Source: Motiliproteus sp. (lineage in GTDB: Bacteria > Pseudomonadota > Gammaproteobacteria > Pseudomonadales > Balneatricaceae). From it: 40,491 nucleotides of DNA. Positions 28,033-35,285 of the stretch are shown piece by piece. Where the stretch lies: the NCBI GenBank assembly GCA_026196225.1, contig JAPHRD010000050.1:1-40491 (forward strand), written 5' to 3'. Each line of letters begins with the position of its first letter. Positions within the stretch are counted from its first letter, which is position 1. The position numbers and the translations under genes were made by a program. A model generated the notes under the pieces. It made no database searches. It worked only from the letters and a program-made list of their open reading frames with translations, and was not told the DNA's origin.

Positions 28033-28659
28033 ATGGGCAGACCTGCCAGCTTTGATCCACAGCAATTGTTGGGGGAAGTCACCGAACTGTTTTGGAAACA
28101 GGGCTATTTTGCCACCTCAGTCGCCGATCTGGGCGAACTAACCGGCTTGAATCCCGGCAGTATTTATAACGCTTTTGGCAACAAAAGGGGCGTTCTGGTT
28201 GCCAGCCTTGATCATTACGGGCGCAACAGCATTGAAAGAGCGCGCACAGCGCTGCGTGGCAGCGACAGCATTGATCAGGGGATAGGTAATTTCTTCGATC
28301 TGATGATTGCCGCTATCTTGGAAGATAAAGACGCTAAAGGCTGCTTTCTGGTTAATACCTGGTTGGAAACCGCAGCCCACGACGAAGAGATCAAAGCTCA
28401 TATCCAAACCATCTTCAACGCTGTTGAAGAGGAGTTTCTGAGCGCCTTTAAGCGTGCCCAAAAGCGGGGTGAAATCGCTAAAGATGCAGACCTACAGGTA
28501 TTGTCACAATATATGATGATGACTATCTGGGGGTTGCGGGTGAAGGGCCGAATGATGCCCAATCGCCGCGATCTTCAAGCGATGGTTCAACAAGCGATGA
28601 CGGCTGTTCGTCAGGTTATGTTGAAAGATGACAGTGATCACACGCTGCGACTGGTGTGA
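28033..28659 (+). CDS. TetR/AcrR-family transcriptional regulator
   Basis: The 208-residue regulator opens with MGRPASFDPQQLLGEVTELFWKQGYFATSVADLGELTGLNPGSIYNAFGNKRGVL, the standard TetR helix-turn-helix block. The C-terminal ligand domain has the pattern GCFLVNTWLETAAHDEEI, seen in TetR_C regulators that sense electrophiles or small acids. GGAG precedes the start. Its last 32 bases overlap the start of tag, so the two genes are on one transcript and the regulator probably controls itself and tag. The ligand is unknown. The upstream gap has a pair of GATC-containing repeats but no convincing operator. Confidence 0.88.
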   Translation: MGRPASFDPQQLLGEVTELFWKQGYFATSVADLGELTGLNPGSIYNAFGNKRGVLVASLDHYGRNSIERARTALRGSDSIDQGIGNFFDLMIAAILEDKDAKGCFLVNTWLETAAHDEEIKAHIQTIFNAVEEEFLSAFKRAQKRGEIAKDADLQVLSQYMMMTIWGLRVKGRMMPNRRDLQAMVQQAMTAVRQVMLKDDSDHTLRLV

Positions 28660-29206
28660 AGGTAGCGAGGCCTATCGGCGCTACCATGACCAGGAGTGGG
28701 GTGTCCCCCTACATGATGACCAGCGACTGTTTGAGTTCCTTATTTTAGAAGGGGCTCAGGCAGGTCTAAGCTGGTCGACCATCCTCAACAAACGAGATGG
28801 CTATCGTCAGCTCTACCACGATTTTGATCCCGAAACGGTGGCCCGCTTTGACGAGGTAACGGTTGAACGCTTACTGACCAATCCTGCCATTGTGCGTAAT
28901 CGGCTGAAGGTAGAATCCTCGGTTCGAAACGCTCAAGCCTTCCTAGAGATTCAGCAGAAATATGGTAGTTTCGATCGCTATATCTGGGATTTCGTCGACG
29001 GCCAAAGCATCCAAAACCATTGGCACTCTTTAGATCAGGTGCCTGCCTCGACAGCAATCTCAGAACAGATGAGTAAGGCTCTGAAAAAGGTGGGTTTTCG
29101 ATTTGTCGGCCCCACCATCTGTTATGCCTTTATGCAGGCAACCGGGATGGTCAATGACCATCTCACCGGCTGCTTCCGTCATAGCGAACTGCTGGAACAG
29201 GGCTAA
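28628..29206 (+). CDS. tag: DNA-3-methyladenine glycosylase I
   Basis: The 192-residue base-excision enzyme removes 3-methyladenine from alkylated DNA. Family motifs are RCDWCEGSEAYRRYHDQEWGVPLHDD, LILEGAQAGLSWSTILNKRDGYR, LKKVGFRFVGPTICYAFMQATGMVNDHLTGC, with the zinc ligands Cys (CDWC), His (YHDQEW) and NDHLTGC all present. The ATG at 28628 lies within the TetR gene (32-nt overlap). In E. coli tag is constitutive; here the TetR overlap suggests regulated expression. It is convergent with the reductase gene, with a 27-bp gap and no clear terminator. Confidence 0.95.
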   Translation: MTVITRCDWCEGSEAYRRYHDQEWGVPLHDDQRLFEFLILEGAQAGLSWSTILNKRDGYRQLYHDFDPETVARFDEVTVERLLTNPAIVRNRLKVESSVRNAQAFLEIQQKYGSFDRYIWDFVDGQSIQNHWHSLDQVPASTAISEQMSKALKKVGFRFVGPTICYAFMQATGMVNDHLTGCFRHSELLEQG

Positions 29207-29233
29207 TTGGTGTTATTTCTCAAATTTACTGAG

Positions 29234-30223
29234 CTAAGCCGATTCGGTGCTGACCGCGGGTACGAATAGATCGTAAAAGATCTCCTTCATCGAGGCACCA
29301 CACAGGAACGCCTGCCGTCGCAAACTGTTGACTCGTTGCTCAGACCCGCACAGATAGACCGCGTATCCTGACAGATCGCTGAACTGGTCTTTAATCACCT
29401 GGTTGAGATCACCTACCGTCAGTCCTTCAATGGGCTCATTCACGGCTTCCGGAGCTTCCAGTACCACCGGTGTGTAGCTGAACTGAGGGTAGCGACTGGA
29501 GAGGGATTTCAGCTCCTTAAGCAGATAGAGGTTGGCGCTAGTACGGGCTCCGGTGACAAGGTGTATCGGGCCCATATGTCCTTGCTGCAGGGCATCTCTG
29601 ACAATGCCGTAAAGAGGGGCCAGGCCGGTGCCGATGCCTGCCAGCAGAAGGGGTTTAACCTTGTCGCTGACGGAGTAGAAACAGTCTCCAAAGGGACCTT
29701 GAATCTCAAGTTCCTCGCCGGTTTGAAGCTCGTTACCTGCCCAACCACTGAACTGACCATCAGGGTGGAGTCGGATATGGAATTCCAGCTCGGGGTCCAG
29801 TTCCGGTACGCTGGCGAGGGAATAACTGCGGCTCAGGCCATCGTCCCGAATCAGGTTTACAAACTGACCGGGTCGGTAATCGAAATCGCCATCGAGCCGG
29901 AGTCTAAGGACATCTCGAGACTCCAGGTGTTTACTGTTCACCAGGGCACGATAGCTGTTTGTGCTGGCATCGGTCTCGATACGGATATCTTGTTGGGGGT
30001 GGCATTGGCAGGCCAGTATGTAGCCTTGTTGTTTTTGCGTCTCTTTCAGACCTGACTGGGCGTTCTCAGGGGCTTCGCCTTCAGTCACCTGCACCAGACA
30101 GGATTGGCAGGCACCAGCCCTGCAGCCGTGAGGGATATCTTTGCCTGCGTCCAGCAGCGCATCTAAGAGTGATTGGTCTGCCCCGATCTCAATGGCACAG
30201 TCCTGATAATTTACGATAGCCAT
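29234..30223 (-). CDS. 2Fe-2S ferredoxin/FAD/NAD(P)H oxidoreductase
   Basis: The 329-residue reductase joins an N-terminal plant-type ferredoxin (C34, C39, C42, C72 in HGCRAGACQSCLVQV and YILACQC) to a ferredoxin-NADP-reductase-like unit with FAD motif RSYSLAS and NAD motif LLLAGIGTGLAPLYGIV. The layout is that of phenol hydroxylase P5, MmoC and CDP-6-deoxy-glucoseen reductases, which pass electrons from NAD(P)H to a partner oxygenase. No oxygenase is adjacent. The nearest partner is the truncated haemoglobin upstream, separated by a structured 231-bp leader. The start at 30223 (MAIVNYQ) has a GAAGG-like ribosome site directly after a terminator-like hairpin. It probably acts as electron donor to the haem proteins of this cluster. 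Confidence 0.88.
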   Translation of the reverse strand: MAIVNYQDCAIEIGADQSLLDALLDAGKDIPHGCRAGACQSCLVQVTEGEAPENAQSGLKETQKQQGYILACQCHPQQDIRIETDASTNSYRALVNSKHLESRDVLRLRLDGDFDYRPGQFVNLIRDDGLSRSYSLASVPELDPELEFHIRLHPDGQFSGWAGNELQTGEELEIQGPFGDCFYSVSDKVKPLLLAGIGTGLAPLYGIVRDALQQGHMGPIHLVTGARTSANLYLLKELKSLSSRYPQFSYTPVVLEAPEAVNEPIEGLTVGDLNQVIKDQFSDLSGYAVYLCGSEQRVNSLRRQAFLCGASMKEIFYDLFVPAVSTESA

Positions 30224-30454
30224 GGTACACCTTCGTTGGTTAAAAAAGCTGCCAATAATCCCGCATCAGACCCAGAGTCATTGGCAGTTTCCCCTTTGGA
30301 TTGAACTGGAGTAGCGCAGGCCGAAGGAGAAGACCGTTGCAGGCCTCTTTCCGATCCGACTACTCCAATCCCCCTTCAAACAGTCATTACCCCGATAAGC
30401 ACGGTATGTGATTTTTCCGGACTGGGCTTTGCCTACCGGGGTAATGTTTAGTGC
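30224..30454 (-). ncRNA. Structured leader with three inverted repeats before the reductase
   Basis: The non-coding gap between the truncated haemoglobin stop and the reductase start holds, in transcription order on the minus strand: a 10-bp perfect inverted repeat (CATTACCCCG at 30385-30394, CGGGGTAATG at 30437-30446) with an inner CGGTA/TACCG pair; a bulged stem (GGATTG 30298-30303 with CAATCC 30366-30371, and GGAGTAG 30308-30314 with CTACTCC 30360-30366) enclosing AGGCC/GGCCT; and a terminator-like hairpin. The layout (folded domains, terminator, start codon) resembles a riboswitch or attenuator. I could not match it to a known class such as c-di-GMP-I. A palindromic repeat element is the main alternative. 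Confidence 0.5.
30242..30287 (-). terminator. Terminator/attenuator hairpin before the reductase
   Basis: On the minus strand CTGCCAAT (30287-30280) pairs with ATTGGCAG (30256-30249) around a 23-nt loop, followed by C and six T residues. The T tract ends 18 nt before the reductase ATG, leaving no room for a promoter downstream, so reductase expression must read through it. Confidence 0.65.
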
Positions 30455-30811
30455 TTAGCGATTCAAGACATCGTCACGAACGCTATTGGCAATACCGGCT
30501 ACCTCGGCAATATCAGCGTCAGCAACACCCAGCTCTTTCAGGGTGGCACCGAGGTTTTCGATCACTGCGTCCACATGGATGTCAGTCAACCCGGTCATAT
30601 GCTTGTGGCCTTCGCGCATCGCTTTGCCGTCGTAGTTGTTGGGGCCGCCGAATACCATGGTCAGGAAAGCTTTCTGCTTACCCGCCTGGGCATCCATGTC
30701 AACGCCTTCAAAATAGGAATTGATACGGTCATCCAGTAACACTTTGCGGTAGAAGATATCAACAGCAGCGTCGACAGCCGCTTCGCCGCCGAGTCGTTCA
30801 TACAATGTCAT
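30455..30811 (-). CDS. glbN: Group 1 truncated haemoglobin
   Basis: The 118-residue 2-on-2 globin begins MTLYERLGGEAAVDAAVDIFYRKVL with the B10 tyrosine (Y21). It has the proximal haem histidine in MREGHKHMTGL (H69, with H71 nearby) and FGGPNNYDGKAM before it. Group 1 truncated globins bind O2 and NO; several detoxify NO by dioxygenation when given a reductase. The frame is open 29 codons upstream, but the ATG at 30811 is preceded by GGA at good spacing and matches family length. It lies 25 bp after the cytochrome c gene and before the structured leader and reductase, so globin and reductase are likely partners. Confidence 0.93.
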   Translation of the reverse strand: MTLYERLGGEAAVDAAVDIFYRKVLLDDRINSYFEGVDMDAQAGKQKAFLTMVFGGPNNYDGKAMREGHKHMTGLTDIHVDAVIENLGATLKELGVADADIAEVAGIANSVRDDVLNR

Positions 30812-30836
30812 GGTTGTTTCCTCAGTTTTAGATTCA

Positions 30837-31160
30837 TCAGGGCAGCTGCGAGAGAATGTAACGCACTGCCAAAGAGATTTCAGCGTCTGTGAGATCAAGG
30901 TTGCCTCCTCGGGCCGGCATCATCTGGTAACCGTTACTGGCGTGTTCGATCAGTACCGATTCTCCCTGGGTGATGCGGGGGGCCCACATGGTTTTGTTGC
31001 CAATGATCGGCGCACCGTTAATGCCCTGGCCGTGACAGACCAGACAATTGCTCTCAACGATGGCCTTTCCCTTAGCCAGGTCAGCATCCTGCTGGCTGTC
31101 ACAGCCACTGATGATCAGCGTGGTAAACATCGTGGCTAGAACAAGGGCATTAGTTTTCAT
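30837..31160 (-). CDS. Monohaem cytochrome c lipoprotein
   Basis: The 107-residue protein has a lipoprotein signal (LIISGC, lipidated C20), a haem c motif CLVCH (39-43) and a Met ligand region YQMMPARGGNLDLTD, typical of small class I cytochromes c (c5/c551-like). It should sit on the periplasmic face of a membrane and shuttle electrons. It lies 12 bp after the Tll0287-like haem protein and 25 bp before the truncated haemoglobin, clearly in one transcription unit. Confidence 0.92.
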   Translation of the reverse strand: MKTNALVLATMFTTLIISGCDSQQDADLAKGKAIVESNCLVCHGQGINGAPIIGNKTMWAPRITQGESVLIEHASNGYQMMPARGGNLDLTDAEISLAVRYILSQLP

Positions 31161-31172
31161 GGTTACGGCCTG

Positions 31173-31769
31173 TTAGCTCAGTGGTACTCGAATAACCACG
31201 CCACCCATCACGTCTCCGATCTTGAAGTCTGTGCGGGGGCTGTCTTTATGCTCGTTGTGGCAGTCGGCGCAGGGAGCTGCAACCGCAACATCGGGGTAGA
31301 CTGCGGTGAAGTAGGTGGTATCTCCCAGGCTTTCTTCGCCGTAGAAATTTTTACCAGGATTGGCAACGATGTATTCCAGGCCCTCTTTCTCCATATTGGT
31401 ACGGGGCGCATTCTGGCTATTGATAGGCCAGGTGGACTGCAGCGAGTAGGTAAAGTCAGAGGTCATCTCTGCTACCGCTTCAGCACCGGCGCGGAACATC
31501 TGAGCGGGTAGTGGCGCGCCGTTATCTACATCGGTCCAGTGCTCATCAGGCTTGATGGAGCCAGCGCCCTTAGGTCCCAAACGCTGAATGATCAGCTTGG
31601 TGTAGTTGGTGCGGTCAGCCTTCATCACCGAAAACAGTGAGTCGGTATAGATCTTGGGATCGATTCCTGGGGCTTTGGCTTCGCTCTCCATGCAGCCGCT
31701 CATAGCCACCGCTGTGGCAGCCAAGGTTGAGGCCAGGACTACTTTTTTCAATACCATCTTCTTTGTCAT
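31173..31769 (-). CDS. Tll0287-like (DUF3365) c-haem lipoprotein
   Basis: The 198-residue protein has a lipobox (AMSGC, C26) and a C-terminal haem-binding motif CADCH (C167, C170, H171) followed by the DUF3365 signature DFKIGDVMGGVVIRVPLS. The Tll0287-like fold is PAS-like with one c-type haem and appears in redox or gas sensors and electron carriers. GGAG lies upstream of the start. It is placed between the multihaem cytochrome (40-bp gap) and the monohaem cytochrome. Its role here could be haem-based sensing or relay in the periplasm. Confidence 0.88.
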   Translation of the reverse strand: MTKKMVLKKVVLASTLAATAVAMSGCMESEAKAPGIDPKIYTDSLFSVMKADRTNYTKLIIQRLGPKGAGSIKPDEHWTDVDNGAPLPAQMFRAGAEAVAEMTSDFTYSLQSTWPINSQNAPRTNMEKEGLEYIVANPGKNFYGEESLGDTTYFTAVYPDVAVAAPCADCHNEHKDSPRTDFKIGDVMGGVVIRVPLS

Positions 31770-31809
31770 AGCAGTTACTCCAATAGTGGTTATAAATTAA
31801 AAATCGTTT

Positions 31810-33135
31810 CTATTTTTTATGTTCGCGATCCACCGCCATTTCGATGGATGCGATATGTTTGCCGGGCTTTCCGTTGAAGTTATTACTTACTAACTTTGGG
31901 TCAGCCAATGCATCGATACTGAAGGCCAGCGAGTGACAATTCATGCAAACCGAGCGGATCATCTTCTCGTTCGGACGCAGGTTGAGGTTCTGGTTGTGTT
32001 GCACCATCACCTGGACTTCGCCGGCAATTTTTTTCTGTTCCCGTGGCATATGACAGCTGGCGCAACTGACGCCGGTGGCAGCAGTGGATTCTCCAGCCAG
32101 CTCCTTTTGCCATAGCTGAGCGTGAGGAGAGTCCTTGTATTGACGACTGTGCTGGTCATCGTGACAGTTAAGGCAGGATTCCACGGCTGCCTGCTGCAGA
32201 TCGGGCTGATGGGGATCGTGACAGCTATTGCAGTTCAGCTGGTGATCGTCGGCCTCTTGGTGAAAGTCCAATCGAGCCTGAGCAGGAGAGATCGCCGGAA
32301 GTTCAGCCGCCAGACGCATGCCATGTTTGCCCGCCAGAAATCCTTTATTTTCATCTTTGTGGCAGCTTTCACAGGCTTCCAGCCCTGGATTTTGCTGCCA
32401 GCTTTTGGCGTTGTCTGGTTGGTGGCAATCTGTGCAGTTGACACCGGCACTAGCGTGATCACTAGCAGCCCATGCTCTATTGATCTTCAGATCAACGGTT
32501 TCGCCGTTGGCGTCACTGAGGGCCAAGGCTAATTTACGGGGCAGCCGCTTGCTCAGCGTTGACTCAGGCAGGGTCGCTGCAGTGTTGGTGGCAACCTCGT
32601 CTTGGTGCTTCAGCAGGAAATCTTCGTAGAGTGCCTTGTTGTCGTGATAGTTGTGGCAACCGGCACTGGCGCAGCTATCAAACTCCATGCCTTGATGGCT
32701 GGGGCGGTCTTCAGCAATTTCCTGATGACAGCGAAAACAGAAATCATCCGCCAAGGTCACGCCCATGGCCCGGGTCTGTTCGAGCTGGTGTTCGTTGTGG
32801 CAGGTGACACAGTTGCGGGCATCGAGAATGGCTACCCGGTCAGCATTACGCGGGTCGGTAAATTTTTTGATCGGGTGGGAATCATCAACGGCGGCGAGTT
32901 CCTCCTGGTGACAGTTGAGGCAAGCGTCGTGGATGAGTTCTTTGCCACCAAAGGGATCGGTATGACAGCTCTCACAGGCCATTTCGATCTGATAGTGGCC
33001 GTGGGATGCTTCTCCGATCAGAAAGTCCGGTTTCTGTTTTGCTTCCACCATCTGGTAGCCCAGATAACCCGCCAGCAGCAGGCTTAACAGTATCCAGGCG
33101 CTCCAGAGTGTTGCTTTGCTAGAGATAAGTTTCAT
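31810..33135 (-). CDS. Membrane-anchored multihaem cytochrome c (eleven haem motifs)
   Basis: The 441-residue protein has an N-terminal membrane anchor (LWSAWILLSLLLAGYLGYQMV, about 10-30) and a periplasmic part with ten CxxCH motifs (CESCH, CLNCH, CVTCH, CFRCH, CTDCH, CESCH, CNSCH, CLNCH, CASCH, CMNCH) plus one CASAGCH, a CX4CH site. Doubled CxxCH pairs place it with decahaem/octahaem-like cytochrome families. No catalytic signature of NrfA or Hao was recognised, so electron transfer is the safest role. The start at 33135 (MKLISSKATLW) is chosen over a longer frame because the anchor begins there and GGCGG precedes it. It follows the flavoprotein fusion by 8 bp. A CX4CH motif may need a dedicated haem lyase. 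Confidence 0.9.
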   Translation of the reverse strand: MKLISSKATLWSAWILLSLLLAGYLGYQMVEAKQKPDFLIGEASHGHYQIEMACESCHTDPFGGKELIHDACLNCHQEELAAVDDSHPIKKFTDPRNADRVAILDARNCVTCHNEHQLEQTRAMGVTLADDFCFRCHQEIAEDRPSHQGMEFDSCASAGCHNYHDNKALYEDFLLKHQDEVATNTAATLPESTLSKRLPRKLALALSDANGETVDLKINRAWAASDHASAGVNCTDCHQPDNAKSWQQNPGLEACESCHKDENKGFLAGKHGMRLAAELPAISPAQARLDFHQEADDHQLNCNSCHDPHQPDLQQAAVESCLNCHDDQHSRQYKDSPHAQLWQKELAGESTAATGVSCASCHMPREQKKIAGEVQVMVQHNQNLNLRPNEKMIRSVCMNCHSLAFSIDALADPKLVSNNFNGKPGKHIASIEMAVDREHKK

Positions 33136-33143
33136 AACACCGC

Positions 33144-35126
33144 CTAGAAGTAGTAAACGCTGAGGACGTGAAAGCTCAGCAGCACCGGCAAGGGCCAAGC
33201 CAGCAGCAGGTGAGACCAAAACCAGAAGTCACGCATCTGTTTGCCGGTAGTTGCCGAGAATTTGAACTGGAGAGCAATAACTGCGCTAGCGAGAGCGCCT
33301 AGAGCCGCTAATGCCAGGTAGTCATACAGCAGCCACTGGTTGAGGTTATTGCCGGTATGTAATCCGGTATGTGCCAGCAACAGTGCCAGAGTGAGCACCC
33401 CAAGAATGACGTGGGCCAAGCGCCAATGGTTAAAGGTGCCTAGCTGGAATCTTTTCATTCGCTTGCGAAGAGACATTGCGAGGCCGATCAAGGTCAGGCC
33501 TAGCAAAGTGAATCCGGTAATCTGTTTGATCAGGCCGTCATTCCAGATCTGTTCTAGCCACTGTCCGCCTTGAACGCTGTCGCTTAAGGTCAGGCCGGGG
33601 ATGAACAGCATCATGGCGGCGAGAACTGGAGTTAGAATGGCTGTTGCCATAAGCCCTGACCATCCTTTTTCAGGTGCTGCAGGTTGTTGGTCGCCCACCA
33701 TTAACTGCAGTAAGGGCTTGCAGCTACCACAGGTGGTGGCTGCAGTGGTTTCCGCTGACAATTCAGATACCGAGCAACAACCGTTTTCCAAGGCTTGGGA
33801 TAATGTTCCACGGGAAACATTGTTGCAGTTGCAGATGATTGACTGCTCTGGCCATAGGTTTGGGTTTTCGGCGTCGGCGGGATTCCACAGGAATCCGCTA
33901 AATCGGAAGCGTAATTTCTGCCAAGGTTTAAGTTGGCGTTGGTGGGTAATGAGTTCCTGGAGTCTTGGAGTTTCCTTCCATTCGCCAATAGCCATGGCGC
34001 CGACTAGCTTGCCCTGACTAAAGACCAATTTGCGATAGTTCTCGGAATCACTGAAAACGATAGCTCTTTTGCGAATACCGTTATCCATATCGGTATCCCC
34101 CATGCTGAATACGGGGGTATCCACCACCTTTAACTTGGCGACGCTGTGAGAACCGAGATAGCGGCTATCACCACCAGCAATATTGTCTGCCGCAATGGTG
34201 GCTTGCTCTAGTCCAGGAGCCACCAGACCGTATACCTGGCCACGATGTTCTGCACATTCACCGATAGCAAAAATGTTTCCATCAGATGTGCGAAGTTGGT
34301 CGTCGACCTTGATCCCCCGGGCAACCTTTAACCAGGCCCGGCGACCGATTTCCATATTGGGCTTAATGCCCGCAGAAAGCAGAACAGTATCGCAGGACAG
34401 GCGTCGGTTATCTCGAAGAACCACTGCTTCAACCCGATCGCTGCCTTCTATACGACGAACGCCTTCGCCAGTGATGACTTCAATGCCTAATTGTTCAAGT
34501 TCGCTTTGCAAGCGCAGGGACGCGGTTTCATCCAACTGATTGTTCATCAGATGTGAAGCCTGCTGGACCAGAGTTATATGGGTGTTGCTTTGAAGCAGTG
34601 CTCGAGCTGCTTCGATTCCCAATAGACCGCCACCCACTACAACCATTGACTGGCTGCGAACTGTGCGGGCTTTTAGTCGTTCCGAGTCGCGCATATTACG
34701 GAAGGTAAAGACTCCATTAAGATCGATACCTTCGACATCTGGAATATGGGGACGGGAGCCGGTAGCCAGTACCAGTTTGGAATAGCTGTGATAGTTCCCT
34801 TCAGCATCAAGAACTTGGTTCTGTTCAGTCAGAATCTCCTGAATCTCGCTGCATAGATAGCGGAAATTGGTTTGCTGTTGCAGCTCTTCCAGAGGTAATG
34901 CCAGAGAATCGGGCGAGTCGGTTCCAGCCAGCAGTGAACTTAGCTTGACGCGGTCGTAGGGCAGGTAGGGCTCGTTACCAAATAGGATGATCGGTGTTTT
35001 CTGATCTTTGCGTCTGAATGCCTCTATAAAGCGAAAACCGGTCGGGCCTGCCCCCACCACAAGCACCGCATGCTGCCAATCTGGTGCAACATATGGGGAC
35101 GCGGTTGTTTGTAATGCTGTATTCAT
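33144..35126 (-). CDS. NirB-like flavoprotein, BFD and membrane cytochrome fusion
   Basis: The 660-residue protein has three parts. Residues 1-410 are an FAD/NAD(P)H oxidoreductase like the N-terminus of NirB and rubredoxin reductases (VLVVGAGPTGF near 25-30, VVVGGGLLGIEAA near 165, IFAIGECAEH). Residues 425-475 are a BFD-like 2Fe-2S domain (CNC at 432-434, CGSC at 466-469). Residues 489-660 hold about five hydrophobic helices with histidines in LAHVIL, LLLAHTGLHTG, FWSHLLLAW and LSFHVLSVYYF, which look like haem b ligands. The sirohaem nitrite reductase domains are absent, so it is not a nitrite reductase. It probably carries electrons from cytoplasmic NAD(P)H across the membrane to the cytochromes encoded downstream. 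The start at 35126 (MNTALQ) is favoured over 35204. Confidence 0.85.
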   Translation of the reverse strand: MNTALQTTASPYVAPDWQHAVLVVGAGPTGFRFIEAFRRKDQKTPIILFGNEPYLPYDRVKLSSLLAGTDSPDSLALPLEELQQQTNFRYLCSEIQEILTEQNQVLDAEGNYHSYSKLVLATGSRPHIPDVEGIDLNGVFTFRNMRDSERLKARTVRSQSMVVVGGGLLGIEAARALLQSNTHITLVQQASHLMNNQLDETASLRLQSELEQLGIEVITGEGVRRIEGSDRVEAVVLRDNRRLSCDTVLLSAGIKPNMEIGRRAWLKVARGIKVDDQLRTSDGNIFAIGECAEHRGQVYGLVAPGLEQATIAADNIAGGDSRYLGSHSVAKLKVVDTPVFSMGDTDMDNGIRKRAIVFSDSENYRKLVFSQGKLVGAMAIGEWKETPRLQELITHQRQLKPWQKLRFRFSGFLWNPADAENPNLWPEQSIICNCNNVSRGTLSQALENGCCSVSELSAETTAATTCGSCKPLLQLMVGDQQPAAPEKGWSGLMATAILTPVLAAMMLFIPGLTLSDSVQGGQWLEQIWNDGLIKQITGFTLLGLTLIGLAMSLRKRMKRFQLGTFNHWRLAHVILGVLTLALLLAHTGLHTGNNLNQWLLYDYLALAALGALASAVIALQFKFSATTGKQMRDFWFWSHLLLAWPLPVLLSFHVLSVYYF

Positions 35127-35285
35127 TGCTAACGGCTCTTGGCTGTATCCAAAGGAGTTACCCGAATATCGCAAAGAGCTTGCCAAAGATTGAAAAAACA
35201 GCATTAAAAATATTCTTCGACCTTATATATCAATAGTTAAGTATAGGGAGGCGAGGTTTTTTAGAGGCTTGGGGAAGGAAAAGTT

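Noticed and set aside
30385-30446. Possible c-di-GMP-I (GEMM) riboswitch because of GGTAGGCAAAGCC and GGGGTAA-like pieces
   Set aside because: The order of conserved elements and the tetraloop/receptor of GEMM are not present; only short fragments resemble it.
33144-35126. Nitrite reductase large subunit NirB
   Set aside because: Only the flavin and BFD parts match; the sirohaem and 4Fe-4S catalytic domains are missing and membrane helices follow.
35220-35236. FNR box at TTATATATCAA upstream of the redox cluster
   Set aside because: Only one half (ATCAA) fits; the other half does not match.
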